Part shown: positions 1 to 9,982 of the stretch, piece by piece
Layout: the number at the start of each line of letters is the position of its first letter
Numbering within the stretch: position 1 is the first letter of the stretch
Assembly: GCA_027924585.1 (NCBI GenBank)
Contig: BSBM01000361.1
Location: forward strand, 66,624,001 to 66,688,000
DNA: 64,000 nucleotides
Reading direction: 5' to 3'
DNA from: Larix kaempferi
Taxonomy: Eukaryota; Streptophyta; Pinopsida; Pinales; Pinaceae
The notes under the pieces: model-generated
Database searches by the model: none
What the model was told of the DNA's origin: nothing
The model's input: the letters and a program-made list of their open reading frames with translations, nothing else
Program-made: the position numbers and the translations under genes

Positions 1-1690
1 ATTTTTATGAGCTAAACCTTTTTTGTTTGGAGTTGTATTCATGATATCACTACATGCACTCTTAAACAAGTTTTCCACATGTTATTTTCAGATCTTTACT
101 GTTTTACACGGTTCATTTACTTTACAATTTCAGATCTGAAATGTAGTTGTTGTTAACATACAAGTAATCTATCAATTATGTTAATAACACTTGCAAGTAA
201 CTAAACACATCTCTCGTCTTTTATTTTCAACAATTAGTTACTTCTCTTTTTTCAGCACTTTGTATGCAATTTCATTTTATAAGTTGCTGGAATATATATG
301 TTGTTACAACCACTAATTTTCTGGAAAATATTGCTATGAAGTTGCTGATTTATTTCTGAAATAAAGGATCAGGTTTTGTTGGCAAAACCAGCAACAGAAA
401 CCAGTCCAATATTGTCTAAGTTATATTTATCATTTTCAAGATTAAGTTACAAGTTACATTGGATCTTTGATGTGGTTAAATCAGCTTCTTATTCATTGTT
501 AATTCACACATGTGCTTCTCTCATCATCATAGCAGCAATCCTTTTTGTTGATCAATACTTCTATGAGTCATATTTTGCATGGTGTATTATGCTTCTCATT
601 TAACAAGTTATTGATCATTTCTTATTGCAACAAGTTTCTTGTTTCCTTGGCAAATTCACTAGATGATTTGGGGTTGTTCGTTTCTAACTTGTCATCATTC
701 CATTTCTAATTTATACTCAATGGATGGTTTATGGTTTATGGATGATTAAGCAATCTTTAAGTTAATTCTTGCAATTTTTTGATATCTCTTAGTTTCCAAC
801 TAATAAACTCATTAGCCATCAACCCATTAATAATCCAAGTGAGTTGCCAGATCTCCTGACTTAGTTGCTTATGGGATTCCCCCCTTAGTGGTTTGTCCAA
901 ACCATTACAAGAAGGGAAATAGTGGTAGGTGACAATCACACTATTTCTATAGTTGCACTTAGCTAGAGCCTTTCTTGAGTCCTTGCATTTGGGTGCTAGT
1001 TTTTGTGGCAAGAGATCACAAGAGAGAGAGTTCCAAGATCCAAAATCTAATTGGATCCAAAATTGACAAAGTAGGGCAAGAAGGCTAACTACCCAAGAGT
1101 AGCTAGGTAAGCAACCTCTAGGTAGAGAAAACACTAAGGCAAGTGTCGGGATAGCAAGCACTAGACACTCCAAGCATATGAATTTTGGGTAGACAGGTAG
1201 TAGACTCTAGACATGAAACAACAAAACTTTGAGCACGTGAATTCCACATGGTTTTGGTTGAACAATGCAACATAATATGGCCATGAGTTTCACAAATCAA
1301 CCTATGAGCATATATTTTGTTGCAAAATGTTGAAGACTGGTTTCAGGTAGCAACAACAAAGAGACATCCATTTAGAGGCAAATCTTAGCCACACCTATTT
1401 TCAGCATTGGAGCATGTAGCACAACATTTTGCAGATGAAATACATGACGAAATTTTCAACGTGCACCACAACATTTGACACAGAAGACAAGCTTAAAGAC
1501 TTGGAGCAACAAAACTTTGAACCAGACAATGATATATTGGTACATTGAATATTGAAACATTGAAAATCATTGATGAACCTCCAGCGAAAGATAGGTGGTT
1601 GAGAGTCCACCTAGAATTTCAAGGTCGAATGATATGTTGGGATAGAAAGTGTAACCTGAATTTTAAGTTGTACATGTAAAGCCAATATTG
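1..1690. other. Intergenic or intronic AT-rich DNA, no gene recognised
   Basis: I see no recognisable domain in this stretch. Open frames at 376-603 (+) and 757-1173 (-) are low-complexity or show no family resemblance. If the EDR2-like gene whose first exon lies at 6174-6371 on the minus strand is intact, this stretch would belong to its first intron, because that gene reads leftward. I found no second EDR2-like exon here. Confidence 0.5.
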
Positions 1691-1699
1691 TTGTTGGAC

Positions 1700-2330
1700 T
1701 TTAAGGAGGGCATGTTCTAGAAGTATGCCATGTAATCAATCAATAGGAAATAAATGTAACCATTTGAAGGAGAGGCTATTTAAAGCCGTCTAACGATCAT
1801 TTAGCATTGATACTTAGAGGTGAAGCTAGTTGTCAGTCAAGATGTAGTCATTATTGTATTGTGTTGGAAGAGCATCTCTGATGGCACACAATGCCATGGA
1901 CATGACTTGTTCTTTGTTAATGACAAGGAATTTTTATGGACTATAGCCTATATTGTTATTGTTTCGTTAGGAAAGATAAGATAAGATAATGTTATTAATG
2001 TCGCACAAATGGCCACAAAAATAGGTCAATGGGATTGAGTACAATAGCCCCAATACAATGTGGAAGCACAAAAACAGTTCCTATATAAAGCAAGATAATG
2101 CAAAGCACTGATCTAAACTAAAAACCTAAAGCCCAAACTTTAAGAATGAAAAGCGGGTTTCATTCTATCATAGGCTTGTTATTGTTGTCGATCAGGCATC
2201 TTTCAAGATTATTATTATCTTATTTCCCAGAGGTTTTCTATGATGAATCTGTGATGAACATTTGTATTGTCAAGGATGAAGAGTCATTGGGTCACTGATT
2301 GTTGTTAAACCCTTGTGCACTCAAAGCCTC
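1700..2330 (+). mobile_element. Possible gypsy LTR remnant with upstream polypurine tract
   Basis: A purine-rich run (ttaaggagggca, about 1701-1712) is followed at 1713 by a TG start, the arrangement of a polypurine tract directly before a 3' LTR. The same style of tract (aaggagggaggat) precedes the LTR at 37056. A TATTTAAAG element near 1787 could be the LTR promoter. The right edge is not defined and no partner LTR was found, so the call rests on the tract and the TG only. The gag remnant at 2585-3570 may belong to the same family. Confidence 0.3.
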
Positions 2331-2584
2331 AACACTGCCTACCTATGGTTTAAAAGAAAAAATCAAACAAACAATAGCATAAAACCAGACTATGGTGCTT
2401 GATGGTTGAAAAAAACAATGGATCCAATGCTATGGAAAGTGGTTTGAAGATGTCGATAGAATCTAGATACAAGGATCACATCCATAAATTTGCAAACTAG
2501 ATGCATGATACATTGATATGATGTCAAGGGCCAAGGCATGAGGATTTCACTAAAGCACGGGTCGGCAATCATCAAGACAACATG

Positions 2585-3570
2585 GAGGAGATGAGAATGG
2601 AGAAGCTTCTAGGCAAAGAGGTAAGTATTCTAGGGGAAAAGGTTTCTACATTCTTAACAGAGGTGTTAACCTAAGGAGAGACCAATATAGGGGGGCTTGT
2701 ATTCTCAATGAAGATGTCAAACCAGATCCAAAATCTGAAGTACTTGAGGATCCAATAACGGATTCTTGGAGAACCTACAAACTAACTCAATAGAATTGCA
2801 AGGGGAGGTCTCCTTCAAGGATTTATACGAACTTCAAGAATGCTTAAAGACAATGGAGTAGAGGGAACTGCAGCACAAGATCTTCAACAAGCCTTACCTC
2901 AATAAATAAGGAATCCCAGCTTTTGATGGCAAAAGAAAAGTCCATGCAAGGACCTGGAATCACGAGTTAGAGGTATATTTTCAATCAACCAAAATGAATG
3001 AAGGCATGATTAATTTCCCAGCACTAAAATTGGAGGGATTCACCTATGATTGGAGGAATCAGTAGGTACAGAACATACCAGAGGATGCAAGTTGTTAGCC
3101 CCTCGTGAACTGTCATGGCCAGCCACTGCATAAACTAGCCAGGCGTCGTGATGGACAAAGTTTTTGGACCCAGTGCCAACGGCCTTTTGCTTCAATGTTG
3201 ATTAGATGGCACTAATAGTCAAAAGAAGCATATCCCAAATAAAAAATAAAATAAAGACAGCTAAGCAATCTGAAAGGAAATATCATGAAATTTTGAAAGT
3301 TATTAATTCTAAGCAACAGATTTATAGAGGCCCCTAAAGTTGCAGCCTTTATGGATGGATTAAAGGACACTATTAAAGGTTGTGTCAAGGACTCAAAGCC
3401 CTTAACGCACGAGACCTTGATACAGCAATAAAGCAAGCCTTGGCTTATGAGGAGGTGTTGCAAAACGAATCTTCTCCCCCCACTCGGCATCCTTCCAACA
3501 TGCTCAGCAAAAATTTCAAATTCGAAACACTAAAAGAGAAGACAGCTAGCCCTAGCTCCTGTTGGTGCTA
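2585..3570 (+). pseudogene. Decayed Ty3/gypsy gag remnant
   Basis: Frame-broken translation of this segment gives a gag-like core around 2910-3065, with the pattern IPAFDGKRK then TWNHELEVYF, FPALKLEGFTYDW. This matches the aromatic-Trp / LE-YF / L-L-G-A-W layout of the plant retrotransposon gag domain. A later piece near 3330-3450 reads FMDGLKDTIKG and then LDTAIKQALAYEE, typical of the gag C-terminal half. Several stops (for example after DWRNQ) and frame changes separate the pieces, and no protease or RT follows. It is an old, truncated copy of an element unrelated in sequence to the intact insertions further right. Confidence 0.6.
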
Positions 3571-3895
3571 GACATGGACTGCAGGTTCTTCTAAGTGGCC
3601 AGCAATCAGTGTAGTCTAGCATTCTTTCATGGACACTGGCATTTTCTCAATCCCAAAGGACAGTTTCACCAGAAGCATCCAAGAAGGTTGTTGCCTAAAC
3701 CCTTTTATGATTAAGAAAGGATAACGTTGACAGAAACCATAAACATAATCATCATCCACTTCACGCACAATGTAAAACAAGGACATTCACTCAATCATCT
3801 ATACAAAAATTTAAGGGAAGCCACATGAACATCAATTTCCATTAGTAATCCAAGCAAATACATCATAGGATAATCAATGCATATCTCTGAAATCC
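3571..3895. other. No feature seen
   Basis: AT-rich sequence between the gag remnant and the left target-site duplication of the LINE insertion. No coding potential or repeat was recognised. Confidence 0.5.
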
Positions 3896-3914
3896 AACAT
3901 AGGTCTCAGCAGAA
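3896..3914 (+). repeat. Left target-site duplication of LINE insertion
   Basis: The 19-base sequence aacataggtctcagcagaa occurs here and again, perfectly, at 5911-5929 directly after the poly(A) tail. This defines a target-primed reverse transcription insertion between the two copies. Confidence 0.95.
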
Positions 3915-3983
3915 GGCGTAAAGAGAAAGTGTTAGAAATAGTAATTTATTTGTTAATTCGGTCGGAAGGAGGAGGGTTGAGTG

Positions 3984-5727
3984 ATGGGAACCCTATCGCG
4001 AGCCCTAGCCGCCGCAGGGCCTCTGGGCCGCTTGGCCGCAGCTGGGATGCCGCCGTCGTCTCACCCTGAGCCATTCCCGGCCTCAGAACCCTACAGTGCT
4101 TTGCTGATCGGTGATGTTGCTTCCGTTTTTCAGGAGACCGTTCAGCCTGCCCCAAAGCATGATGCGTCCACGCCCATTTTTCTTTCCAGCTATTGGCCGA
4201 AGGATCCTCTTCTGACCACGGCTAAGTCAGAGGACGTTGCTAGTTTTCCTCTTTTCGTGAGGATCCTAGATGGCTCGACAAAATGCTTGCACGCACTTCC
4301 ATTTGACAGTGTATGCAGGCTCAAAACCAAGATCTATCAGGTAACTGGGATTTCACCATGTTTTCAAAGGCTAATCTATGAGGGACGCCAGCTTGGGGAT
4401 GATGTTCGGCTTCAGAGTTTGGGGAATATGAAGAATGCAACACTGTCGCTTGTAACTAGGCTGAGGGGTGGGGCTCCTACTCCCATTCCCCCCCATTCTT
4501 ACAAACATGCAGTTAAAACTGGGCTTGAGGCTCCATCTAGATCTAAAGCGGCAGGTCTTGGAGCAAAGGCACTTTCAGGATCTGCATTCATTGTAGCAAT
4601 CCACAGAACCTCCTACGACTGAGGTAGAAGACCCCCATGTTTTTGCCTATGCTTCTATCTATGAGCAAAGGGCCCTCATCTACCACTTCAACGGTCTATG
4701 GCCTTCTGCTTCGGCGCTTAAAGATTGGATCAGCAAGACATGGGCGCCAGATCTAGAAGTGTTCCTCTGCTCAAAAGGCTTCTTCATTGTCTGCTTCGCC
4801 AAAGATGAGGATCGCCAACAAGTGTTAGAGCAAGGGCCGTGGTTCTAGGGCAGATCTGGTCTTTCCATGCAGCCATGGTTTTCCTCTTTTAACCCTCTAA
4901 CTATGAATACCATGCGGACTCCGATCTGGGTAAGACTACCCAACTTACCTCTACATTTTTATTCTCCTGATTTTTTACTCACCATTTGCAATACACTGGG
5001 AAGGTTTATCAAAATTGACAAAGATCGTCTGATGAAGGGTATCATCACTTATGCACGCATTTGTGTTGAAATTGACCTCAGCCAAGGGCTTCCGGATAGG
5101 ATTTTCATTGAAGGGACTGAGGAGGACCCTTATGAGCAGTTGCTTGACTATGAGAATACGGCCTTCAGGTGCCGTTCATGCCATCAGACAGGGCATCTCC
5201 AAGCTTCTTGTCCCATTTCCCCCACCCCACCCAAGCCCTTTGGGACACAGAAGAAGGCCAATGGGTGGCAAGACACCAAACCTCGCAAAAGTCGATTGGC
5301 TCCCCCGGCGGATGGCAAACAGCATCATAAAATTTCTTCAGCACCTCAGTCTTCTTCTTCTCCAGTTCAGCCCCCGCCAGTTGAGAAGCAACCAACGGAG
5401 GAGGCAGTTCTCAAACCCTTAGAAGCAACAGAAATTCAGGCTTTGGATCCCACATCTCAATCAGGGGTTTCCCCCCCTGCACATGCTGAACCAAATGATA
5501 CTATCATGGCCATAGCTCCGCTTCCAGGGGCTCAAAAACGTCCTCACGAATCAGAGCATTCAGACAGTGATAAGGAAGCACCTGCAGTTCATGCAGGTCG
5601 CAACGATGGTATTCCCTCCAATCATCTGGCTGTAGTGGAGAAATCGACTGCACCTACCAGTTCCACAGGTTGGATTGATGTTAGGAAGAAAAAGGGGAGA
5701 ATGGGGTTTGGTCGGTCCACTCAATGA
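3984..5727 (+). pseudogene. LINE ORF1: ubiquitin-like domain + DUF4283 + CCHC zinc knuckle
   Basis: Translation from ATG 3984 gives about 88 residues of Ala/Pro-rich leader. A ubiquitin-like domain follows at residues 89-163, with ubiquitin-like landmarks (FVRILDGSTK, QRLIYEGRQLGDD, a TLSLVTRLRGG ending). After Gly163 comes APTP and a linker. A frame change lies between about 4480 and 4600; beyond it the second frame (4597-5727) carries the DUF4283 nucleic-acid binding region (LIYHFNGLWPS, then IWVRLPNLPLHFYS, GRFIKIDKD). It also has a zinc knuckle CRSCHQTGHLQASC near 5170-5210 and a Ser/Pro/Gln-rich tail. One in-frame TAG at 4846-4848 interrupts DUF4283 right after GPWF. DUF4283 plus a knuckle is standard for plant L1 ORF1, an RNA-binding chaperone of the retrotransposition particle. 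The N-terminal ubiquitin-like part is not. Confidence 0.82.
4248..4472 (+). other. Ubiquitin-like domain ending in LRGG
   Basis: The encoded stretch from PLFVRILDG to TRLRGG aligns along its full length with ubiquitin: a beta-hairpin start, a helix around KTKIYQVTGI, QRLIYEGRQL in the position of ubiquitin QRLIFAGKQL, and a terminal LRGG. The diglycine is followed by AP, so a deubiquitinase-type enzyme could in principle separate it from the gag part. Whether it is cleaved or conjugated cannot be told from sequence. Lysines equivalent to ubiquitin K48 and K63 are not obviously kept. Confidence 0.85.
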
Positions 5728-5910
5728 ATCGATCCCTTCTTCTGGTCTTAGTCTAGCGTCTTAGTCTTGTATCAGTGGTTCCCCCAATTCCTTTTGGGGG
5801 TTGTTGCCCATCGCTTGTCCTTTACATGCAAGGATGGCACTTTTCTGTAACTCTATGTATAAGTTGTTTGGTTGAATAGAAGGTCCTGCTTTTTTATTTA
5901 AAAAAAAAAA

Positions 5911-5929
5911 AACATAGGTCTCAGCAGAA
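5911..5929 (+). repeat. Right target-site duplication of LINE insertion
   Basis: Perfect copy of the 19-base sequence at 3896-3914, immediately after the A-tail. Confidence 0.95.
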
Positions 5930-6173
5930 ACTATCTAGATTCTCTACAGTCTCATCAGAAACAACCAACGGCATCCGTTTTCAGGCCAACATTGAACAAT
6001 CCGACCGCTGCCTAATATAGTTTATGATAATTCACTCTGCCTATAATCCTATATGTATGGAACAGCGCCTGATCCCTTTTATCATTCTAGAGTCTATGGG
6101 TTTTCACAGAAACAAGTTCCAAATAATGAACAAACTCTATTGGATAAGTTCGCTTTAGCGGGAGACTACTTAC

Positions 6174-6371
6174 CTGTCCATGGTGTTCAGTGGGATCACG
6201 CTTGTACATTTCCACATATCTTCCCTTGATAAGAAGATACCGAAGATGACAGAATTGGCGGCCGATGGTGTTCGCTCCAAGATGAAAAACCCATCCGCCA
6301 TAGTGGGCTCCAACCAGCTCTTCCGAGTTAAATTCCGAACTTTCTTTGTCAGATCCCTCTTTGCCATGCAT
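6174..6371 (-). CDS. First exon of an EDR2-like PH/START (DUF1336) protein
   Basis: On the minus strand, ATG at 6371 opens 66 codons ending exactly at a consensus donor (CAG|GTAAGT, donor at 6173-6172), phase 0. The peptide has an acidic start and then YGGWVFHLGANTIGRQF, CHLRYLLIKGRYVEMYKRDP. This matches the beginning of the pleckstrin-homology domain in EDR2-like plant proteins (PH - START - DUF1336), lipid-binding proteins linked in Arabidopsis to cell-death and defence control. No stop or frameshift is present. The next exon (expected to continue with a P-I-R-R-G-type strand) was not found to the left, so intron 1 is either longer than 6.1 kb or this is an orphan exon. The ORF1-only LINE at 3915-5910 would lie inside that intron, antisense to the gene. 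The overlapping frame starting MAKRDL is a shadow. Confidence 0.75.
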
Positions 6372-7202
6372 CTTCTTTATATTTCGACCAAACTTCTTGC
6401 ACTGACACTGTTAATTCCTTGAGACAAAGCTCGATGCAGTCTATTAGAACCAGATTTGATTGGAATGTGCAAACCAACAACACCCAATTTCACACACAGT
6501 ATTCTACAGATGGGCTCTGAATATTTTGATTAAAATGTACAAACCAATAATACCCAATATCACATCCAGGGAGATGGGAACTGAGTATTTTGAATTTGAC
6601 ACATTCAAAGCATAAATCGGAAGAATTATTGGAAACCGGTTCCTATACTTATTGTTTCCGACCCCGACAGAAACGGATCCTTCAACAGCTCATCGGAGGC
6701 GAAAAACCATTAATTATTTTCGAATGAAAATCACGAAAAAGCACAGACCACGAAGCGCTTTAAAGGTGGTTGACACATATCGTTTGGCAAACTCATCTAA
6801 CATATTTCTCGTAACTACCCAGAGTAATATTAAGTATCCACAGATAAAATAATCTCACCGACATTAAGACCAAGATAATCTGACCAACTTTTTGACGGGT
6901 CCATTCAAGAGCCTTTTTACTGTTTTTTAGGTTGACACCAATTAAAGACGCGCCGGAGCCTTTTGATGAATGACCAATACCATACCCAGGGCCTCGAAAC
7001 CTTGTCCGGTCTTGCCAAAAGGAGGAGATTACATGTCGGTAACGTGGAGTAGCAAGACGAAGGTTGAGAATATGTTTATGGATTTAAATAATAATAAGAC
7101 AAGCTCTGTTTTTTAGATTCTATGTTCCGCGTATTACAATTACTTTGAAATCAATTCAATAGAATATAGCCTATTACAATTAGTTTGAAATCAATTTAAT
7201 AG
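6372..7202. other. Upstream region of the EDR2-like exon; no further gene
   Basis: This should hold the 5' UTR and promoter of the minus-strand EDR2-like gene and part of the divergent interval towards RPB12. A small imperfect duplication (ttacaatta-tttgaaatcaatt-aatagaa) occurs twice at about 7135-7205. No coding exon was recognised. Confidence 0.4.
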
Positions 7203-7522
7203 AAAACATCAGATATATTAAGGTAGAAAACATCAGATATATTAAGGTTGAATAAAATAATATTATTTTTTTTTTTAATATATTTTTTCTTAATGTTTAT
7301 TGGACTAGAATTCGTGATTAGGTATTTTTTATTATTGATTGTAATACTAAAAATTTAAAAATAAAACATCAGATATATTAAGGTAGAAAACATCAGATAT
7401 ATTAAGGTTGAATAAAATAATATTATTTTTTTTTTTAATATATTTTTTCTTAATGTTTATTGGACTAGAATTCTTGATTAGGTATTTTTTATTATTGATT
7501 GTAATACTAAAAATTTAAAAAT
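7203..7522 (+). repeat. Two-copy tandem duplication, 160-bp unit
   Basis: Copy 1 is 7203-7362 and copy 2 is 7363-7522. They are almost identical; I see one substitution (attcgtgatt versus attcttgatt). Each unit itself begins with a doubled acatcagatatattaagg motif. The near-identity points to a recent duplication. It lies between the divergent EDR2-like and RPB12 genes. Confidence 0.9.
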
Positions 7523-8670
7523 AAAAATAAAATATTATTACATAGTATTACTTACCAAATGTGTAGAAATATTTATGTGATAGTGAATTGTCATTCTATC
7601 AGAGTATTAGAGATCTGGCAATGTGTTATCATTTAGTCTTTTTTTCTTAAGCAGGAAGCTATCTCAGAATTCAAATCACGCCATTTGATGTAATTAAATC
7701 TTTTTCTTAATCTCATCAATTTGATGCTCCCACAAATTGTCTAGTAAATTTGGGGTTTAGCTTCCTCACTCATCAACACTCCTAACATCGAAAAATAGAA
7801 GCAAAAATGATAGTGCTCTCTACTGGGAATGCAAGGGTTCTATGAATCAAGTGATCGAATCCTTCTCTAGGTCTTCCAACAACATTAACAAGCTTAGTCA
7901 GTCAAAGGCGGTAAGGAGCAAGATCTTTAGTTGTTTCATGATGTTTAATGCTTTGCGGATCGGAGATTCATAAACCTAATAAAGGGGAGCCGAACAGCTG
8001 GATTATATATCAGTTTTCATTGGTTAATCGTTCAGTAGAATCTATTTTTTCTCTACAGCTTGAAGAAATTTATCGTCCTGTGAACTAGTTTTTCCCTAGC
8101 TTTGGGTGATGATCTTGGGTTTTCTCAAACGAAGTCTTTTGAGAGGCCAATGCTATTATTTTTCACTACTTATATTTTTGCCCGTGATATCTACTTGCAA
8201 GATATTGTTCTTCACAGTTTTCCATAATTTTCTTTATGGTACTGGATTTCTGAGCTCTTAAGGCCTGGACCTAGGCTGCACTTCTATTCTCTCAATTTGA
8301 TAGACCACTGTGAGAAGTCTTCTATTCAAAAGACAGTGTTTAAATTTTATTCTTACCGCTAGCAGGTGCAGAGCAAAAGGTTAGTGGGGTTTGAGTTAGG
8401 GTTTTTAAGTGGTAGGGTTTGATGTGATCTTCAATTGCTGGTTGGGGTTTGTTTTCCCCTCTTCGTAGAATACCTTCATTGTTCTTTATTGGTTTGAAAC
8501 AAAGTAGGATTCTCACTCTTCTTGTTTTTTGGTTCTTCAAATTTTCATGTTTTTGCATTAGGTGATAACTTGCATTCTGAGGTCACAATTCCATTTAATT
8601 ACATTCTTTAGGGAATTATAATTGCAGCGTAATGATTTTTGTCATTGTATCCTACAGGCCTTAAGCTACC
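7523..8670 (+). promoter_or_regulatory. Upstream region of RPB12
   Basis: Non-coding AT-rich sequence ahead of the RPB12 start codon. A pyrimidine-rich stretch ending in cctacag at 8651-8657, just 13 bases before the ATG, would serve as the acceptor of a 5' UTR intron, which many plant housekeeping genes have. The matching donor and the transcription start cannot be fixed by eye. Confidence 0.3.
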
Positions 8671-9982
8671 ATGGATGGACCTGCAGCGCCTGAGCCTGTA
8701 AGTTACATTTGTGGAGGTATCTTTACTTCCCTGGCTTCTAGTCTCTAGGAATATTGCTAAAGCTTTTAATAGTTTTTATTCCTAAACATGTCTTTTGTTT
8801 TATTCTTTGCAAACATTATATGTATTAGGATAAGAGATATCCCTGATTGCATTTTGTTGTTTCTAAGTTGGGCATTCTTCTTACATTTGTATGATATTGC
8901 AGACTGTGGAGCTGAGAATTCACTAAAGCCTAGTGATGTAATTCAGTGCAAAGAATGTGGTTATCGCATCCTGTACAAGAAACATACTATAAGAAGTAGT
9001 TTTCGAGATGAGTAAGCGGATCATCAGTCAGCTCCGGATGATGAGTAGATCTAGTCCCTTAATCAATTAAATTCTCATAGCTCAACTTTTCCTTTCACGA
9101 GCACCGATTCATGGATCATGTAAGCGAATCATATATCTCCGTCCTATATGTGGAAATATTCAATTATATGTTCTCCAATCCATTAGCTCTGTAGTTTGCC
9201 TAGTTCCCGCAACACCCATTCCATCCCCTCTGCAAATCCCAAATTCTAGTGGACACCCCAACCACAGATCTTTGCTATGGCGGAGTACTTTGAAGTATGC
9301 ATAACTATGGATCTATTATGTTGTATTATTCCTAGCACCGTAAAATCCACAAACAAAACAAATTGAAGATGACAGGTTTCCCGAAGATTTCTCATGGATG
9401 AGCTAAATTCTATTCATAGGATTGCATGATGCAGTTGTTTTGAGCTTGTATTCTACTCATTAATTTGACTGTCTTTGCACCCAAACTTCTCTTACTTTCT
9501 AGTTTAATGTTAGAATCTGAATAAAAACAATATAATGTGAATGGTAACTGTTTCATTTCAAAGAGATTGAAAAAGCTGATGATTAAAAGAAGAGCATTGT
9601 TTTGTCTAAAAGCAGGCCTTATGACTTCGTAGTGCCTTTAGTATCAAATCAGACAATTGCTTCTCTTTGATATTTATCATGATAGGAATACGAATTGATG
9701 ATTCTGGTCTTTGTTCAGTATATATGTATCATTCTATCTATGGATATGCTTGTGTTATGGTAATAATAATGCTAATTTTGGACTTTATTCATTATATCTA
9801 TGGATGCTTGTGTCATGGTAATACATCATCTCAGAAGCTTACCATCCTGTCTTGATTTTGTTTTAATTTTGTTCTTTATATCCTTCTATCTATGGTTGTG
9901 TCATGGTAATACAATCATATCAAACGCTTACCGTCCTGTTTGAGTGTGTTTTGGTGCAGTTGTTCAATATGAAGCTCACTGA
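8671..9982 (+). CDS. RPB12: RNA polymerase I/II/III shared subunit RPABC4 (RPB12), three exons
   Basis: The coding exons are 8671-8716, 8903-8995 and 9960-9982 (162 nt, 53 residues plus stop). Both introns have GT/AG ends (donors 8717 and 8996, acceptors ending 8902 and 9959) and the phases join cleanly. The product starts MDGPAAPEPVSYICGDCG, followed by DVIQCKECGYRILYKK and a short tail IVQYEAH. The two CxxC pairs form the zinc ribbon of this subunit, which is shared by nuclear RNA polymerases I, II and III and helps hold the core assembly. Length matches the usual 51-54 residues. Oddities: the normally very basic segment after YKK (R-T-R-R type) reads H-T-I-R, and the final residue is His rather than Arg. 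Reading straight through exon 2 to the stop at 9013 gives a false tail; the 23-nt last exon restores the family C-terminus. Confidence 0.92.
9735..9945 (+). repeat. Degenerate tandem repeat inside RPB12 intron 2
   Basis: Three diverged units share tctatgg, gcttgtgt(c/t)atggtaata and, in the last two, gcttacc(a/g)tcctgt. They start near 9738, 9797 and 9888. They lie in the 964-bp second intron of RPB12 and account for the open frame there. Confidence 0.7.

Larger units (their letters stand above)
3915..5910 (+). mobile_element. ORF1-only LINE insertion (half-LINE)
   Basis: This 2.0-kb element is bounded by a perfect 19-bp target-site duplication and ends in an A-run at 5900-5910 (running into the A-rich start of the duplication). 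It has a leader of about 70 bp, a complete but mutated ORF1, and a 3' UTR ending with the gaatagaaggtcctgc-type sequence of plant L1 elements. There is no endonuclease, RT or RNase H. The ORF1 stop overlaps an ATG (ATGA, 5724-5727), which is where ORF2 would start. That second frame runs only about nine codons before the 3' UTR begins. The element therefore appears to be an internally deleted, ORF1-only derivative mobilised in trans, comparable in layout to the mammalian HAL1 type. It is more GC-rich than its surroundings. Confidence 0.88.

Noticed and set aside
757-1173. 138-codon minus-strand frame as a gene
   Set aside because: No recognisable domain, unusual composition, no splice or promoter context.
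6170-6367. Minus-strand frame beginning MAKRDLTKKV
   Set aside because: It overlaps the EDR2-like exon in another frame; only the frame with YGGWVFHLG matches a family and ends at the consensus donor in phase.
8788-9015. 75-codon plus-strand frame as the RPB12 gene
   Set aside because: It includes intron 1 sequence at its start and intron 2 at its end. The spliced model gives a complete family-length protein with correct termini.
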